Part shown: positions 52,894 through 62,040 of the stretch, one piece after another
Position numbering within the stretch: position 1 is the first letter of the stretch
How the letters are laid out: each line of letters starts with the position of its first letter
Assembly (NCBI RefSeq): GCF_002216065.1
Contig: NZ_CP022282.1
Location: 4,340,001 to 4,404,000, forward strand
Length of the DNA stretch: 64,000 bases
Reading direction: 5' to 3'
DNA from: Chryseobacterium sp. T16E-39
GTDB taxonomy: Bacteria > Bacteroidota > Bacteroidia > Flavobacteriales > Weeksellaceae
Notes under the pieces: model-generated
Databases searched by the model: none
What the model was told of the DNA's origin: nothing
Seen by the model: the letters and a program-made list of their open reading frames with translations, nothing else
Made by a program: the position numbers and the translations under genes

Positions 52894-53526
52894 TCAGATT
52901 ATATTTTGCTGTAAGGCAAGACTTATCAGTTCAATGGAGTTTTTAGCCTGAAATTTTTGCAGCAAGTTTTTACGATGTGTATCTACCGTTAAGGAACTTA
53001 AGAATAGTTCGTCAGCGATTATTCCACTGGTTTTACCTTGGGCTAATAGTTGTAAAATTTGTTTTTCCCTCTTTGTCAGTCTGGGAATTGTAAATTCATT
53101 TTGGGAAGGTCTGCTTATGACCTGCTTGATCTCATTACAAAATACAATATCCCCGGAGAGTGCTCCTTTTATACATTTTACCAATTCATCAATAGACGTA
53201 TTTTTGAGTAAATAACCACTGGCACCATTTTGAATACATTGCATAATAATGCTTCTCTCGGATCTGTTACTGAACATAATAACTGAAGTGCTTGGGGATA
53301 TCTTTTTGATGTCTTTGCAAAGATTAATGCCATTAGAATCCGGCAGGGCAATGTCCAAAAGAACTATATCTGCTTTGTTGTGAGTAATGAAATTTATCGT
53401 TTCTGATCCGGTTATGAAGCTTTCAGAAATGGAGAACAAAGGCTCATTTTTAAGCATCATTTTTAACCCTTCAATAACGATAGGGTGATCATCTACAATA
53501 ACAATTTTAACGATATCAGATTTCAT
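52894..53526 (-). CDS. NarL/LuxR-type response regulator
   Basis: A 210-residue response regulator. The receiver domain (residues 1-120) has acidic DDHP at the start and the phosphorylated Asp in DIVLLDIALPDSNG (about 56). A LuxR-type helix-turn-helix (about 145-205) has LTKREKQILQLLAQGKTSG. The ATG at 53526 overlaps the end of the sensor kinase gene by 11 nt, as expected for a translationally coupled pair; an earlier in-frame ATG at 53562 is possible. Confidence 0.92.
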   Translation of the reverse strand: MKSDIVKIVIVDDHPIVIEGLKMMLKNEPLFSISESFITGSETINFITHNKADIVLLDIALPDSNGINLCKDIKKISPSTSVIMFSNRSERSIIMQCIQNGASGYLLKNTSIDELVKCIKGALSGDIVFCNEIKQVISRPSQNEFTIPRLTKREKQILQLLAQGKTSGIIADELFLSSLTVDTHRKNLLQKFQAKNSIELISLALQQNII

Positions 53527-55507
53527 AAGAATTGAGTTCAATGTTGATACTTGTTCCTTCATTGTCAGAATTAATTTCCATTTTCCCCTGGAGATAATTA
53601 ACTCTGTTTTTGATATTTTGAAGTCCCATACTTGTAGGTTTTATAAGATCTTTCTGAAACCCTTTTCCATTGTCTTCTATTGTTATGAAAAAAGCTTTGC
53701 CGGTTTGTGAGCATTGTAGCAGAATACTTGTAGCTCCTGAATGTTTTACTGCATTAGCCAGTAATTCCTGTACAATCCTGTAAATATTAAGCTGTGTGGA
53801 CAGAGAAAGATCTTTTTTGATGCAAATAGGTTGAAAATCGATTTCCAGATTCTTTCTTGTATAAAATTCGCATAAATCATGAAGTGCTGCTTCCAGTCCG
53901 AAATTTAATAAAGACTCCGGCATTAAATTCCGGGCAATATGCCTTAATTCATTGACTGAACTGTCCAATTGCCCTAATATCTTATAGAAGTCTTCATGCT
54001 TTTCGCCTGCCAGGTTACTTGAAGACCATGTTGAAAAATTAATTTTTACCCCAGCCAGCATTCCTCCAAGCCCATCGTGCAGATCCTTTGCAATACGTTC
54101 CCGTTCTCTTTCTTCACCTTCGAGAATAGCTTTTGTAAGAGTAAGCTCTTCTTTTTGTTTGATATCACTTATCTTTTGCTGAAGGTTAATTTCTTTCTGC
54201 TCAGATAATTTTCTGTTATTTCTGTAGAGGATAGACAGAAGAATGGCAAGACTTATAAAGAAGAGTGATATCAAACTTAATCCCCATAAATAGGAGTTTT
54301 TTCTGCTTACTTCGAGTTCTTTCTGCTTTTTCTCACTGTTGAGATTGGCAATTTTTCTCTCTTTGTCAGCAGTATTGTATTTTGTTTCCAGTTTATTGAT
54401 TTCCAGTTTTACATTTTCAGAATTTAAACTATCGTTGAGCTTAGAATAGTTTCTCTGCCAAGCCAATGCTTCTTTGATGTTCCCCATTTGTTCATTAATG
54501 CTTGATAACTGAAGATAGATGGTCTTTCTGTTACTGGCATCAATGATCAGGGTTTTTTCGTTCAATATACTTTTCAGTAAATCCCTTGCTTCCGGAAATT
54601 TTTTCTGCTTTCGGAGAATGTCATATTTGTTCAGATAAAACATCTGAGTGAGTAAATTCTGATGAAATTTTTTAGTATAATAAAGCCCTTTTTCAATAGG
54701 GGCCAAGGTTTCCTCGTTTTTTTGCTTTGTAATAAAATATAAAGCCTTACCATAAAAATAATACGAATTGGACGAAGAATCCGGAAACGGTTGAATGAGC
54801 TTTTCTGCCTTATCAAGGTAAGATTTCCCCATATCTCCTTTTGCCTGATAAAAGAAATTACTTGCAATATTTAAATAAGTAAAGAATAATTCAGAAGAGT
54901 TAGGAGCATTTTTTTCAAGAATTTCCAGGGCTTTTCTGTTATAGTTTTCTGCTTTTTTAAATTCTGCATTATAGGTAAACATGAGAGCTAGCTGGGTATA
55001 CTCAAAGCCTAAGTTTCTGCTGTTTTCATATTTTTCAATAAGGGGAATGCTTTTTTCAAGCATGATCTTTATTAAGAATGGGTAGCCTTCTTTATTCTTT
55101 TGAGCGAGACCATAACCAAACCAGGACATTGCCTGTAGTAGATCTGATTCTTTATTTTTGAATTTGGTTAATAATTCTATTCCTTTCAAATAAGATGCAG
55201 AAGCTTTTTCCTTATTACGGTCTGCATGATATTGGCCTTCATAATAAAAGTACTGTGCAGAAATTAATGGATCGGATTTTCCCAATAACCGGCCTGTTTC
55301 CAAATGCTTTTTGCTTAGGACTGAATCTATATTTCGATAATAAGTAGAGAGCAGGAAGGAAGCCTTTGCTTTAGATTGGTTATCCGTTTTCGATTGCATA
55401 ACATTCTGCAAACTGTCCAAATAAGACTTTTCGTTAAGCGGCATAATCTGCTGGGATCGCAATGCCAGTGAAAATAAAATGCTTAGTACAAGGCTAACTC
55501 TTTTCAA
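53516..55507 (-). CDS. TPR-containing sensor histidine kinase
   Basis: A 663-residue membrane kinase. The signal peptide is followed by a periplasmic region of TPR repeats (about 60-370). A transmembrane helix (about 403-425) and coiled coil lead to a HisKA_3 dimerisation domain with the phosphorylated His in RIAKDLHDGLGGMLAG (about 470) and a HATPase_c domain with LANAVKHSGAT and IEDNGKGFQ. It pairs with the overlapping NarL-type regulator. The TPR periplasmic part suggests sensing of a peptide or envelope protein. Confidence 0.92.
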   Translation of the reverse strand: MKRVSLVLSILFSLALRSQQIMPLNEKSYLDSLQNVMQSKTDNQSKAKASFLLSTYYRNIDSVLSKKHLETGRLLGKSDPLISAQYFYYEGQYHADRNKEKASASYLKGIELLTKFKNKESDLLQAMSWFGYGLAQKNKEGYPFLIKIMLEKSIPLIEKYENSRNLGFEYTQLALMFTYNAEFKKAENYNRKALEILEKNAPNSSELFFTYLNIASNFFYQAKGDMGKSYLDKAEKLIQPFPDSSSNSYYFYGKALYFITKQKNEETLAPIEKGLYYTKKFHQNLLTQMFYLNKYDILRKQKKFPEARDLLKSILNEKTLIIDASNRKTIYLQLSSINEQMGNIKEALAWQRNYSKLNDSLNSENVKLEINKLETKYNTADKERKIANLNSEKKQKELEVSRKNSYLWGLSLISLFFISLAILLSILYRNNRKLSEQKEINLQQKISDIKQKEELTLTKAILEGEERERERIAKDLHDGLGGMLAGVKINFSTWSSSNLAGEKHEDFYKILGQLDSSVNELRHIARNLMPESLLNFGLEAALHDLCEFYTRKNLEIDFQPICIKKDLSLSTQLNIYRIVQELLANAVKHSGATSILLQCSQTGKAFFITIEDNGKGFQKDLIKPTSMGLQNIKNRVNYLQGKMEINSDNEGTSINIELNSYEI

Positions 55508-55715
55508 TTTTATGAATTTTAATTGTAATTAAGTATTTTTTATTATATGTCATCCAATGTACTTAAAAATTTTAGCTCTGAAAATACCTGAGATTAGGTA
55601 GAAATAATTACTGTTTTTTAAGGATTGATAATCACTTTGTACTGGAATAGTTTTGTAGATACCAAATCAGCTAATCATAGAATTGAACAATTGTAGAATA
55701 TTTAAACAAAAACTT

Positions 55716-56138
55716 ATGAAAAAAATGTGGTTAAACAATAGATTAAAGAGAGCCTTTATCGCAATGGTTGCGACGGTGCTTTTAGGATTTATATCATCAT
55801 GTAGCAATGATGATGATGACGATAATAATGGAGGTGGTTCGGGAACTAGCCATAAAGTAGTTTTTAAAGCACAGGCATCTCCAGGAAGCAATATATCTAA
55901 TGCTGCATACGGATATGATGCTAATATTACACAAGCAACAGGCCTTAGCGGAACTAGTTGGTCAAGTCCTGAAATTACTGTTCCTGCGGGAGCTGTTATG
56001 GTAAACGGAGGAGTAGTCGGCACAGGGGCTAATGCAACTTCTACATTGAAAGTACAGGTCTTTGTAGATGGCGAATTAAAAAAAGAGGCAACAGCAAGTG
56101 GAACAGTTCTTTCTGCAACGGCTAGCTATAGTTTCTAA
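55716..56138 (+). CDS. Asp-rich lipoprotein, paralogue of the 52.4-kb lipoprotein
   Basis: A 140-residue lipoprotein. The ATG at 55716 is chosen because the signal peptide (FIAMVATVLLGFISSCSN) starts there. The Cys is followed by six Asp residues and a Gly/Asn linker. The mature domain has HKVVFKAQASPG, WSSPEITVPAG and STLKVQVFVDGELKKEA, matching the order and spacing of the 52402 lipoprotein. It is divergent from the sensor kinase gene, so it is a likely target or partner of that system. Confidence 0.75.
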   Translation: MKKMWLNNRLKRAFIAMVATVLLGFISSCSNDDDDDNNGGGSGTSHKVVFKAQASPGSNISNAAYGYDANITQATGLSGTSWSSPEITVPAGAVMVNGGVVGTGANATSTLKVQVFVDGELKKEATASGTVLSATASYSF

Positions 56139-56162
56139 TCATACCGATATTTTATTTAGTGG

Positions 56163-56195
56163 TAAGGCCATGTGAGAAATCTCATGGCTTTTATT
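56163..56195 (+). terminator. Probable terminator after the lipoprotein gene
   Basis: An interrupted stem (56165-56176 with 56181-56190, loop AAAT, 2-nt bulge) is followed by a T-rich tail. Confidence 0.5.
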
Positions 56196-56315
56196 TTAAA
56201 TTAAGATAATCATTTTATAGTGAATGGGTTTAAATTGAGGTTATTAACCATTTGTTTTTTTTAATTAAAGAATAAATTTAAGTATATTAGAATACAACTT
56301 TAGTTAGAAAAATCA

Positions 56316-57998
56316 ATGGTGAAAAGAATTACTGTTTTTGTATTTTTAATGATATTTTCTTCTGTGTTTCCTCAGAATCAAAAGGATATACAGTCTTATA
56401 AAGATAAGTTCTTTATCTATCAGAAAATTGGAGTTGATAGTGCACTCATTTATGTAAATAAGATTTTTTCTTCAAAAAATAGCGCAGATCAGGCATTTGC
56501 TTATTCGGCAAAAAGATATTTATTGACAATTACGGGGAAGGATCAGGATTCCAAAGATTATCTTTCAAAAATTAATGTTTATCTAAAGGAAATTCCTGAA
56601 GAGGAAGGGAATTATTCGAGCCTCTCCCAGATATACAATATTTTGGGAAATACTGATATGGCTAACCAACTTCCGAATGATGCTTTGAAAAAATTTATAA
56701 AGGCAGATTATTTTGCCCAGAAGAATAATGATATTCGGCAACATATAAAAATCAAAGGAAATATTGCTTTTGTAAAACTTAATATCAAGCAAACCGATGA
56801 TGCTATTACAGAAACACATGAGGTTCTAGGGCTTTTAAAAAAGAATAAAAATCTTTATGAGAAGGAAAATTTTGAGATTATCTACAATACTGTATTTTCC
56901 AATTTAGGCCATTTATATTCTGATAAATATATTTCAGATACTGAGAAGAATAAAAAGTATGCAGATAGTGCATTGATGAATTTTAATCAACTTCTTCATT
57001 CTACAAAAGATAAAAAATTGCTTGCAGTTACCTACTTAAAGCTGGGAACGCTTAACAATAAAAAAAAGAACTATAGTAAAGCGACTGAGTATTACTTAAA
57101 AAGCTTAGATATATATAAAGCTTTAGAGTTTAAAGATGAAATTCTTAATCTTAAATATAATTTAGGCGTTAATTTTTACGAATCAAAAGACTATTCAAAA
57201 TCGAAACTTCATTTTTTGGAAATGTCTCATTTAGTTGAAAAAGATTCTCTTGTAAATACAGATTATATATTTGCTCAGGATTATTTATCGAAAATTTATT
57301 TAAAAGAAGGAAAAAGGGATTCTGTAGAGTTTTATAATAATAAATTCATTGAGCTATACAAAGAGAATTCTGAAATTGAGAGAAAGAATATTGCAAATAT
57401 CTATAAAGAAATCAATTCTAAGAATTTGAATGATGAGATCAATAAAAGTTCTTCTATTCTTAAAAGTCGTACGTTTATTATTATTGCTTTGATTTTATTG
57501 ATAGGATGTATTACTGGCTATCTGCTCGTTCAGATGCAAAAGAAAAAGAATGTTGAACAGCGTCTTGATGATCTATTATTGCAAGTAAAAAATAACACTT
57601 TGAATAGTCATCAAAACAAAAATAATTTTTCAATAAGCAATGAAAAAGAGGCTGAGATCATGGGGAAACTTATGGAGTTGGAAGACAAAAAGCTTTATCT
57701 TAAAAATGAATATAATCAAGCTTTTGCAGCTAAAAAATTAGGAACCAATACTACCTATCTTTCGCAGACGATTAACAAATACATGAAAAAGACTTTCAGT
57801 GAATATACCAATGAATTAAGAATTAACTATATACTGAATGCTCTCTCTCAAGATAAAAAATTAAGAAATTATACTACTCAGGCATTAGCAGATATTGTAG
57901 GCTATAAAAGCGGGATATCCTTTGCCAGAACATTCAAAGAAAAAACGGGCGTTACCCCGTTTCAATATATTGAAAAATTGAATGCCGAAAATGCGTAA
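56316..57998 (+). CDS. Membrane-bound TPR regulator with AraC-type DNA-binding domain
   Basis: A 560-residue one-component regulator. The signal peptide (FVFLMIFSSVFPQ) leads to a periplasmic TPR array (about residues 60-355). A single transmembrane helix (about 390-410, FIIIALILLIGCITGYLLV) is followed by a cytoplasmic coiled coil and an AraC-type HTH domain (about 465-555) with KLGTNTTYLSQTINKYMKKT and SGISFARTFKEKTGVTPFQY. It would sense an envelope ligand and bind DNA directly. It faces the two small peptide genes 41 nt away. Confidence 0.88.
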   Translation: MVKRITVFVFLMIFSSVFPQNQKDIQSYKDKFFIYQKIGVDSALIYVNKIFSSKNSADQAFAYSAKRYLLTITGKDQDSKDYLSKINVYLKEIPEEEGNYSSLSQIYNILGNTDMANQLPNDALKKFIKADYFAQKNNDIRQHIKIKGNIAFVKLNIKQTDDAITETHEVLGLLKKNKNLYEKENFEIIYNTVFSNLGHLYSDKYISDTEKNKKYADSALMNFNQLLHSTKDKKLLAVTYLKLGTLNNKKKNYSKATEYYLKSLDIYKALEFKDEILNLKYNLGVNFYESKDYSKSKLHFLEMSHLVEKDSLVNTDYIFAQDYLSKIYLKEGKRDSVEFYNNKFIELYKENSEIERKNIANIYKEINSKNLNDEINKSSSILKSRTFIIIALILLIGCITGYLLVQMQKKKNVEQRLDDLLLQVKNNTLNSHQNKNNFSISNEKEAEIMGKLMELEDKKLYLKNEYNQAFAAKKLGTNTTYLSQTINKYMKKTFSEYTNELRINYILNALSQDKKLRNYTTQALADIVGYKSGISFARTFKEKTGVTPFQYIEKLNAENA

Positions 57999-58039
57999 CA
58001 TAATAAATTTCTGATGAATACATATTTTACATTACTGTT

Positions 58040-58255
58040 TTAGCAAATTCTGGTGTATTCTTTTGTACACTTATCCTGATAGACACATTCTGTAATAATG
58101 ATGCGTGTACAGGGACCTACTACATTCCCTGAGCCACTACCATTGTTTGTACCACCTCCATTTGTACCTCCGTTTAATTCGGTAGTTCCAGCAATAATTT
58201 TTAGCTGCTCTTTTCTTGAAAGTTTTTTTAAACCATTTTTTAATTGAGTTTCCAT
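58040..58255 (-). CDS. Small leader-type peptide with Gly/Asn-rich core and Cys-rich tail
   Basis: A 71-residue peptide. The N-terminal 23 residues (LKKLSRKEQLKIIAG near the end) resemble bacteriocin-type leaders of Bacteroidota, which are cleaved after a small-residue pair. The core has a GGTNGGGTNNGSGSGNV stretch and four Cys in the last 25 residues (GPC, ECV, KCT, RIC). A paralogue with the same leader and core lies 85 nt upstream. No peptidase-transporter or modifying enzyme is in the window. It could be a bacteriocin, signal peptide or modified natural product. Confidence 0.7.
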   Translation of the reverse strand: METQLKNGLKKLSRKEQLKIIAGTTELNGGTNGGGTNNGSGSGNVVGPCTRIIITECVYQDKCTKEYTRIC

Positions 58256-58340
58256 ATTTGTTTTTTTTAATTTAATATTTATAGATTTCAGATATTGGAT
58301 TTGATTCCTCTATATTTCAATTCGTATTTTATTATGAACT

Positions 58341-58529
58341 TTAGGAGGATGAACAGTCCAATGATCTTGGGTCCGGGCATAAAAGGATGACATTTCCTGA
58401 ACCAGCTCCGTTATTAGTACCACCCCCATTACCATATGTAGGATCTTCTACGAGTTCATTCCCGGCAATAATACCCTGTAATTTTTTTCTAGTTAATTGT
58501 TTAAAAGTAGATTTGATTTTAGTTTTCAT
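58341..58529 (-). CDS. Small leader-type peptide, paralogue of the adjacent 71-residue peptide
   Basis: A 62-residue peptide with a matching leader (FKQLTRKKLQGIIAG) and a nearly identical core (GGGTNNGAGSGNV), but a different, shorter tail with two Cys (LLCPDP and LDCSSS). The leader and core conservation against a divergent tail suggests duplication with a changed bioactive end. It is the first of the pair and probably shares its transcript. Confidence 0.68.
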   Translation of the reverse strand: MKTKIKSTFKQLTRKKLQGIIAGNELVEDPTYGNGGGTNNGAGSGNVILLCPDPRSLDCSSS

Positions 58530-58827
58530 TTAGTGTTGCTTTTTTTCAATTTTTTTTCAGTTATACAACAATATAAAATTAGAAATTAATGTTTACTGAA
58601 AATTATAATTATCATAATGAATAATATGATCTCTTAATCATTGATTTAATTGGTTGATAATTATTGTTTTATATTATTTTTTTAAACTTACTTTTTATAA
58701 AAAGTTCTGTTGCTTTTTATAAAATATTCTGGGGTTGTGTTTTTTTTGAGCTGTCCTTTAGCAAAATTTGTACTGAGAATTCTACAATACTCAGTCACTT
58801 AACACTAAGTCCTTAAAAATAAATAAC
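58530..58827. other. Intergenic region, very AT-rich
   Basis: About 300 nt between the divergent peptide and DUF4252-like genes. No ORF, RNA gene, repeat or convincing TAnnTTTG box was found; the promoters must lie here. Confidence 0.5.
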
Positions 58828-59292
58828 ATGAAAAAAATTGTAGTAATGAGTTTTGCTTTATCAGTATTAAGCATTTCAACAATAAAAGCGCAAAGCTTTT
58901 TAGATAAAATTGACCGGGCAGTGAGCAAACTTGATGATGCCTCAAATACAGCAGATAAAGCTTCTAAAACAGGCGGAAAATTAAGTTCATTATTTGGTAA
59001 AAAGAACAAGCAGAATACCGTGAAGGCAACCGAAGACAATAAAACAACCCTTGTGAAAATTTCCAACATAGATCTTGGTAACTTGAAAAAGCTTAACGAA
59101 ATAATTTTAGGATCTAAAGGGGTATCTGATACCAGTATGAAGTATAACTCTTCATTGTCTACAATCACAGTAATGCATTCAGGAAGCTCGGAAAAATTAT
59201 TAGAGAATATACAGCCCAATGCAAAGAATATTTTTACAGATAAAAATATTGAAAGCTTCGACGATGGAATTATAGAGATCAAGATGAAATAG
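58828..59292 (+). CDS. Secreted protein of unknown function
   Basis: A 154-residue protein with a clear signal peptide (VVMSFALSVLSISTIKAQ). A short helical, Lys/Ser-rich part (about residues 25-65) leads to a beta-rich C-terminal domain (about 70-154) that loosely resembles DUF4252. I cannot name its function. It is 27 nt upstream of the type IX substrate gene and may be co-transcribed with it. Confidence 0.7.
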   Translation: MKKIVVMSFALSVLSISTIKAQSFLDKIDRAVSKLDDASNTADKASKTGGKLSSLFGKKNKQNTVKATEDNKTTLVKISNIDLGNLKKLNEIILGSKGVSDTSMKYNSSLSTITVMHSGSSEKLLENIQPNAKNIFTDKNIESFDDGIIEIKMK

Positions 59293-59319
59293 CAAAAATC
59301 ACTAATTAAAATTTAAAGT

Positions 59320-60318
59320 ATGAAAACAGAATATTTACTTTTTGTCTTTTTTTGTATCTTTTTTAATGTACAAATACAAGCGCAGCCCACAATTACCAGT
59401 GCAGATATGATTACCGGAACCTTTCAGTTTACAGCGTTTACTTTTAATCAGGGAATGCATGCACCAGGAAATGGAGGTTCCAATATCACATGGGATTTTA
59501 CAAACATAAGCGGTACAAACGAAATATACAGAATGTTTTATGGTACCTGTCCTGGTATTCCGGAATGTACATTTTTTCCACAAGCTAATCAATATGTAAC
59601 TGTTTTAGATAATGCAGGGAATCAAAGTGCGGATAAAAATTTACTGAAGCTTAATACCGTGCAATTGGAACATTTAGGAGCTAGAAACAACACTACTAAT
59701 TTCACACTAACTTACACTGATACACCCATTCAACTTAAATTTCCAGTTACTTATCTGAACTCGTTTGCTGATACCTCTTCTTCAACAATTAATGGGGTTA
59801 CAACAAATACAAATGACATTATTACGGCAGATGGATATGGTACCATTAAAACTCCGGCTGGAACTTACTCTAATGTTTTAAGAATAAAAAAAGAAAGTAC
59901 AATTACGATCACTACAAGTGGGGTACCGACTTCTACAACAAAGATTACAACATACAGCTGGTATAAAAATAACAGAGAAGTGATTGGTGTATTTTCAGTG
60001 GGTAATTTGTTGTCTCCCATTGTACAGCCATTGCCTTCAAGATTTCAGTATACCAATAATAGTGTTGTTTTAGGAACCGGGGAAGTTAAGGATATGGAAT
60101 CTTTGGTGATTTACCCTAATCCAACTTCTGATTTTGTCACTGTAAAAAATGAAAAAATAATTGATAAGATTGAATTAAGCGATGCAGAGGGTAGAAAAAT
60201 TTCAGAATTTAAAGGAATAAGTACGATCGATATATCTAAATTGTTAAGTGGTGTTTATTATCTGAAAATTGACCTGAAAAATGAGAAAACACAGATAAAG
60301 AAAATTATCAAAAAATAA
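59320..60318 (+). CDS. Type IX secretion substrate with C-terminal sorting domain
   Basis: A 332-residue secreted protein. The signal peptide ends near VQIQAQP. The middle (about 25-245) is Thr/Asn-rich beta structure without a recognised domain. The last 75 residues are a type A sorting domain: LVIYPNPTSDFVTV, IELSDAEGRKISEF and LLSGVYYLKI, with a basic tail KTQIKKIIKK. It should be exported through the outer membrane and attached to the surface or released. The type IX machinery is not in this window. Confidence 0.92.
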   Translation: MKTEYLLFVFFCIFFNVQIQAQPTITSADMITGTFQFTAFTFNQGMHAPGNGGSNITWDFTNISGTNEIYRMFYGTCPGIPECTFFPQANQYVTVLDNAGNQSADKNLLKLNTVQLEHLGARNNTTNFTLTYTDTPIQLKFPVTYLNSFADTSSSTINGVTTNTNDIITADGYGTIKTPAGTYSNVLRIKKESTITITTSGVPTSTTKITTYSWYKNNREVIGVFSVGNLLSPIVQPLPSRFQYTNNSVVLGTGEVKDMESLVIYPNPTSDFVTVKNEKIIDKIELSDAEGRKISEFKGISTIDISKLLSGVYYLKIDLKNEKTQIKKIIKK

Positions 60319-60339
60319 GTATGGTCAGTTTATTTTAAA

Positions 60340-60373
60340 AAGAAACCCCTTTGGTTAGCCAAAGGGGTTTCTT
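60340..60373. terminator. Bidirectional terminator between the type IX substrate gene and tyrS
   Basis: A 15-bp perfect stem (60340-60354 with 60359-60373, loop TTAG) lies between converging genes. Confidence 0.92.
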
Positions 60374-60384
60374 ATATTTTATAA

Positions 60385-61680
60385 TTATTGAACTTTAAGA
60401 ATAAAGTAGGTCTTCTTTCCCTTCTGTAGTAAAAGAAATTTACCGTCAATAAGATCTGTTTCGTTTGCTGTAAATGTATCGTCTACTTTTTGTTTATTTA
60501 TGGAAATTGAATTTCCTTTGATTTCTCTTTGTGCCTCACTTTTTGATTTTAAAAATCCTGATTTTTCTGAAAGTAGATCAACAATATTGATTCCCAAAAC
60601 ATCATTTTTTGCTACTTCTTTTTGAGGAACTCCATCGAAAACTTCAAGGAAAATCTCTTCATCAAGACTTACCAGATCTTCAGCAGTAGACCTTCCAAAA
60701 AGAATTTCAGAAGCTTTCAGAGCTTTTTCATATTCTTCTTTTCCATGAACCCAAACGGTCACCTCTTCTGCAAGTTTCTTTTGTAGTTTTCTTTCATGAG
60801 GAGCTGTTTTATGCTCTTCGATTAAAGCTTCGATTTCCTCTTTAGCTAGGAATGTGTAGAATTTAATGAATCTTTCAGCATCAGCATCAGTAGCATTCAA
60901 CCAGAACTGGTAGAATTTATAAGGAGAAGTTCTTTTTTTGTCTAACCAGTAATTTTCACCACTTTCAGATTTTCCGAATTTGGAACCATCTGCTTTCGTA
61001 ATCAAAGGAACGGTTAAAGCAAAAGCTTCACCTTGAGCCTTTCTACGAATCAATTCGGTTCCTGTAGTGATATTTCCCCACTGGTCAGTACCTCCCATTT
61101 GCAACTTTACATTGTTGTTTTGGTATAGGTGAAGAAAGTCATATCCCTGAATTAGCTGGTAAGTAAATTCTGTAAAACTCATCCCATCAGCTCCGGCTTC
61201 TCCAGAAAATCTTTTCTTTACAGAATCCTTTGCCATCATGTAATTTACAGTGATGTTTTTACCCACATTTTTAGCAAAATCTAAAAATGAGATATTTTTC
61301 ATCCAATCGTAATTATTTACCAATTCAGCTTTGTTAGGACCATCTCCCTCAAAATTTAAAAAATTTGAAAGCTGTTTCTTTAAACAATCAACATAATGTA
61401 AAAGAGTTTCCTCATCCAAAAGATTTCTCTCCGCCGATTTTCCCGAAGGATCACCGATCATTCCTGTGGCACCTCCTACCAAAGCAATAGGCTTATGGCC
61501 ATGCTGTTGAAAGTGTGCTAAAATTTTGATTTGAATAAGACTTCCGATATGCAAAGAATCAGCGGTTGGATCAAAACCAATATACGCAGTCGTTACCTCT
61601 TTATTCAGTTGCTCATCGGTTCCTGGCATCATATCAGCAAAAAGACCACGCCATTTTAATTCTTCAATAAAGGAATTCAT
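60385..61680 (-). CDS. tyrS: Tyrosyl-tRNA synthetase
   Basis: A 431-residue class I aminoacyl-tRNA synthetase. The HIGH-type motif is [12 protein letters not shown] (about residues 37-48) and the KMSKS-type motif is KFGKSES (about 232). A C-terminal S4-type RNA-binding domain lies at about 360-430. I use the ATG at 61680, where homology begins ([12 protein letters not shown]) and which has a TATCTTTG box 29 nt upstream. The frame stays open for about 99 codons further upstream through repeat sequence; that extension is not coding. Confidence 0.95.
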   Translation of the reverse strand: MNSFIEELKWRGLFADMMPGTDEQLNKEVTTAYIGFDPTADSLHIGSLIQIKILAHFQQHGHKPIALVGGATGMIGDPSGKSAERNLLDEETLLHYVDCLKKQLSNFLNFEGDGPNKAELVNNYDWMKNISFLDFAKNVGKNITVNYMMAKDSVKKRFSGEAGADGMSFTEFTYQLIQGYDFLHLYQNNNVKLQMGGTDQWGNITTGTELIRRKAQGEAFALTVPLITKADGSKFGKSESGENYWLDKKRTSPYKFYQFWLNATDADAERFIKFYTFLAKEEIEALIEEHKTAPHERKLQKKLAEEVTVWVHGKEEYEKALKASEILFGRSTAEDLVSLDEEIFLEVFDGVPQKEVAKNDVLGINIVDLLSEKSGFLKSKSEAQREIKGNSISINKQKVDDTFTANETDLIDGKFLLLQKGKKTYFILKVQ

Positions 61681-61709
61681 ATTATAATTTTCTTTAAAAT
61701 TTAACTGTG

Positions 61710-61717
61710 CAAAGATA
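61710..61717 (-). promoter_or_regulatory. -7 promoter box (TATCTTTG) of tyrS
   Basis: The minus-strand TATCTTTG lies 29 nt before the ATG at 61680 and supports that start. Confidence 0.65.
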
Positions 61718-61767
61718 GTAAATTCATGGGTATGGAGTGTATGTGGAGGGAGCGAAAAGGCAAAATT

Positions 61768-61991
61768 GCAGATTTGTTGATTTGTAAAACTGTAGATTCG
61801 TAAAATTGCAAAATGGCAAAAAAGCTGAGAGGCAAGAGAACTATACGACAGATTGGTAAATTTGCCCTTCCATGGTTTCTCTTCCGGAGTGTAGCAATTT
61901 GATAATTTAACAGTTATATGACTGCACGATTTTACAATTTTACGGTTTTGCTTTTCAGCCTTTTCACGATTGTGCAAATCAACAAATCTGC
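61768..61991. repeat. Inverted repeat flanking the tyrS/sigma intergenic region
   Basis: GCAGATTTGTTGATTTG (61768-61784) is exactly complementary to 61975-61991. A second pair (61799-61814 with 61929-61944) matches in 15 of 16 positions, so the arms are nested in the same order. Confidence 0.7.
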
Positions 61992-62003
61992 AGTTTTACA
62001 TTA

Positions 62004-62034
62004 TTGCCATTTCCCTAAAAATAAATTATATTTG
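62004..62034 (+). promoter_or_regulatory. Promoter overlapping the sigma-factor start (probably leaderless mRNA)
   Basis: TTG at 62004-62006 and TATATTTG at 62027-62034, spaced by 20 nt, match the consensus. Only 6 nt separate the box from the ATG at 62041, so the transcript would begin at or next to the start codon. Confidence 0.65.
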
Positions 62035-62040
62035 TTAGTA

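Larger units (their letters stand above)
61681..62040. other. 360-nt intergenic region with inverted repeat segments
   Basis: It lies between divergent tyrS and the sigma-factor gene. It holds both promoters and a 17-bp perfect inverted repeat, plus related TTTTACAATTTTACGG-like units. No gene is supported. Confidence 0.7.

Noticed and set aside
55667..56023. 118-codon open frame opposite the 55.7-kb lipoprotein
   Set aside because: It is antisense to a lipoprotein with a clear signal and lipobox.
58791..59282. 163-codon open frame opposite the secreted protein at 58828
   Set aside because: The plus-strand gene has a clear signal peptide and ordered neighbours; the antisense frame has no recognisable features.
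61681..61977. Open frame extending tyrS upstream by about 99 codons
   Set aside because: It runs through intergenic repeats and the tyrS promoter box; homology begins at the ATG at 61680.
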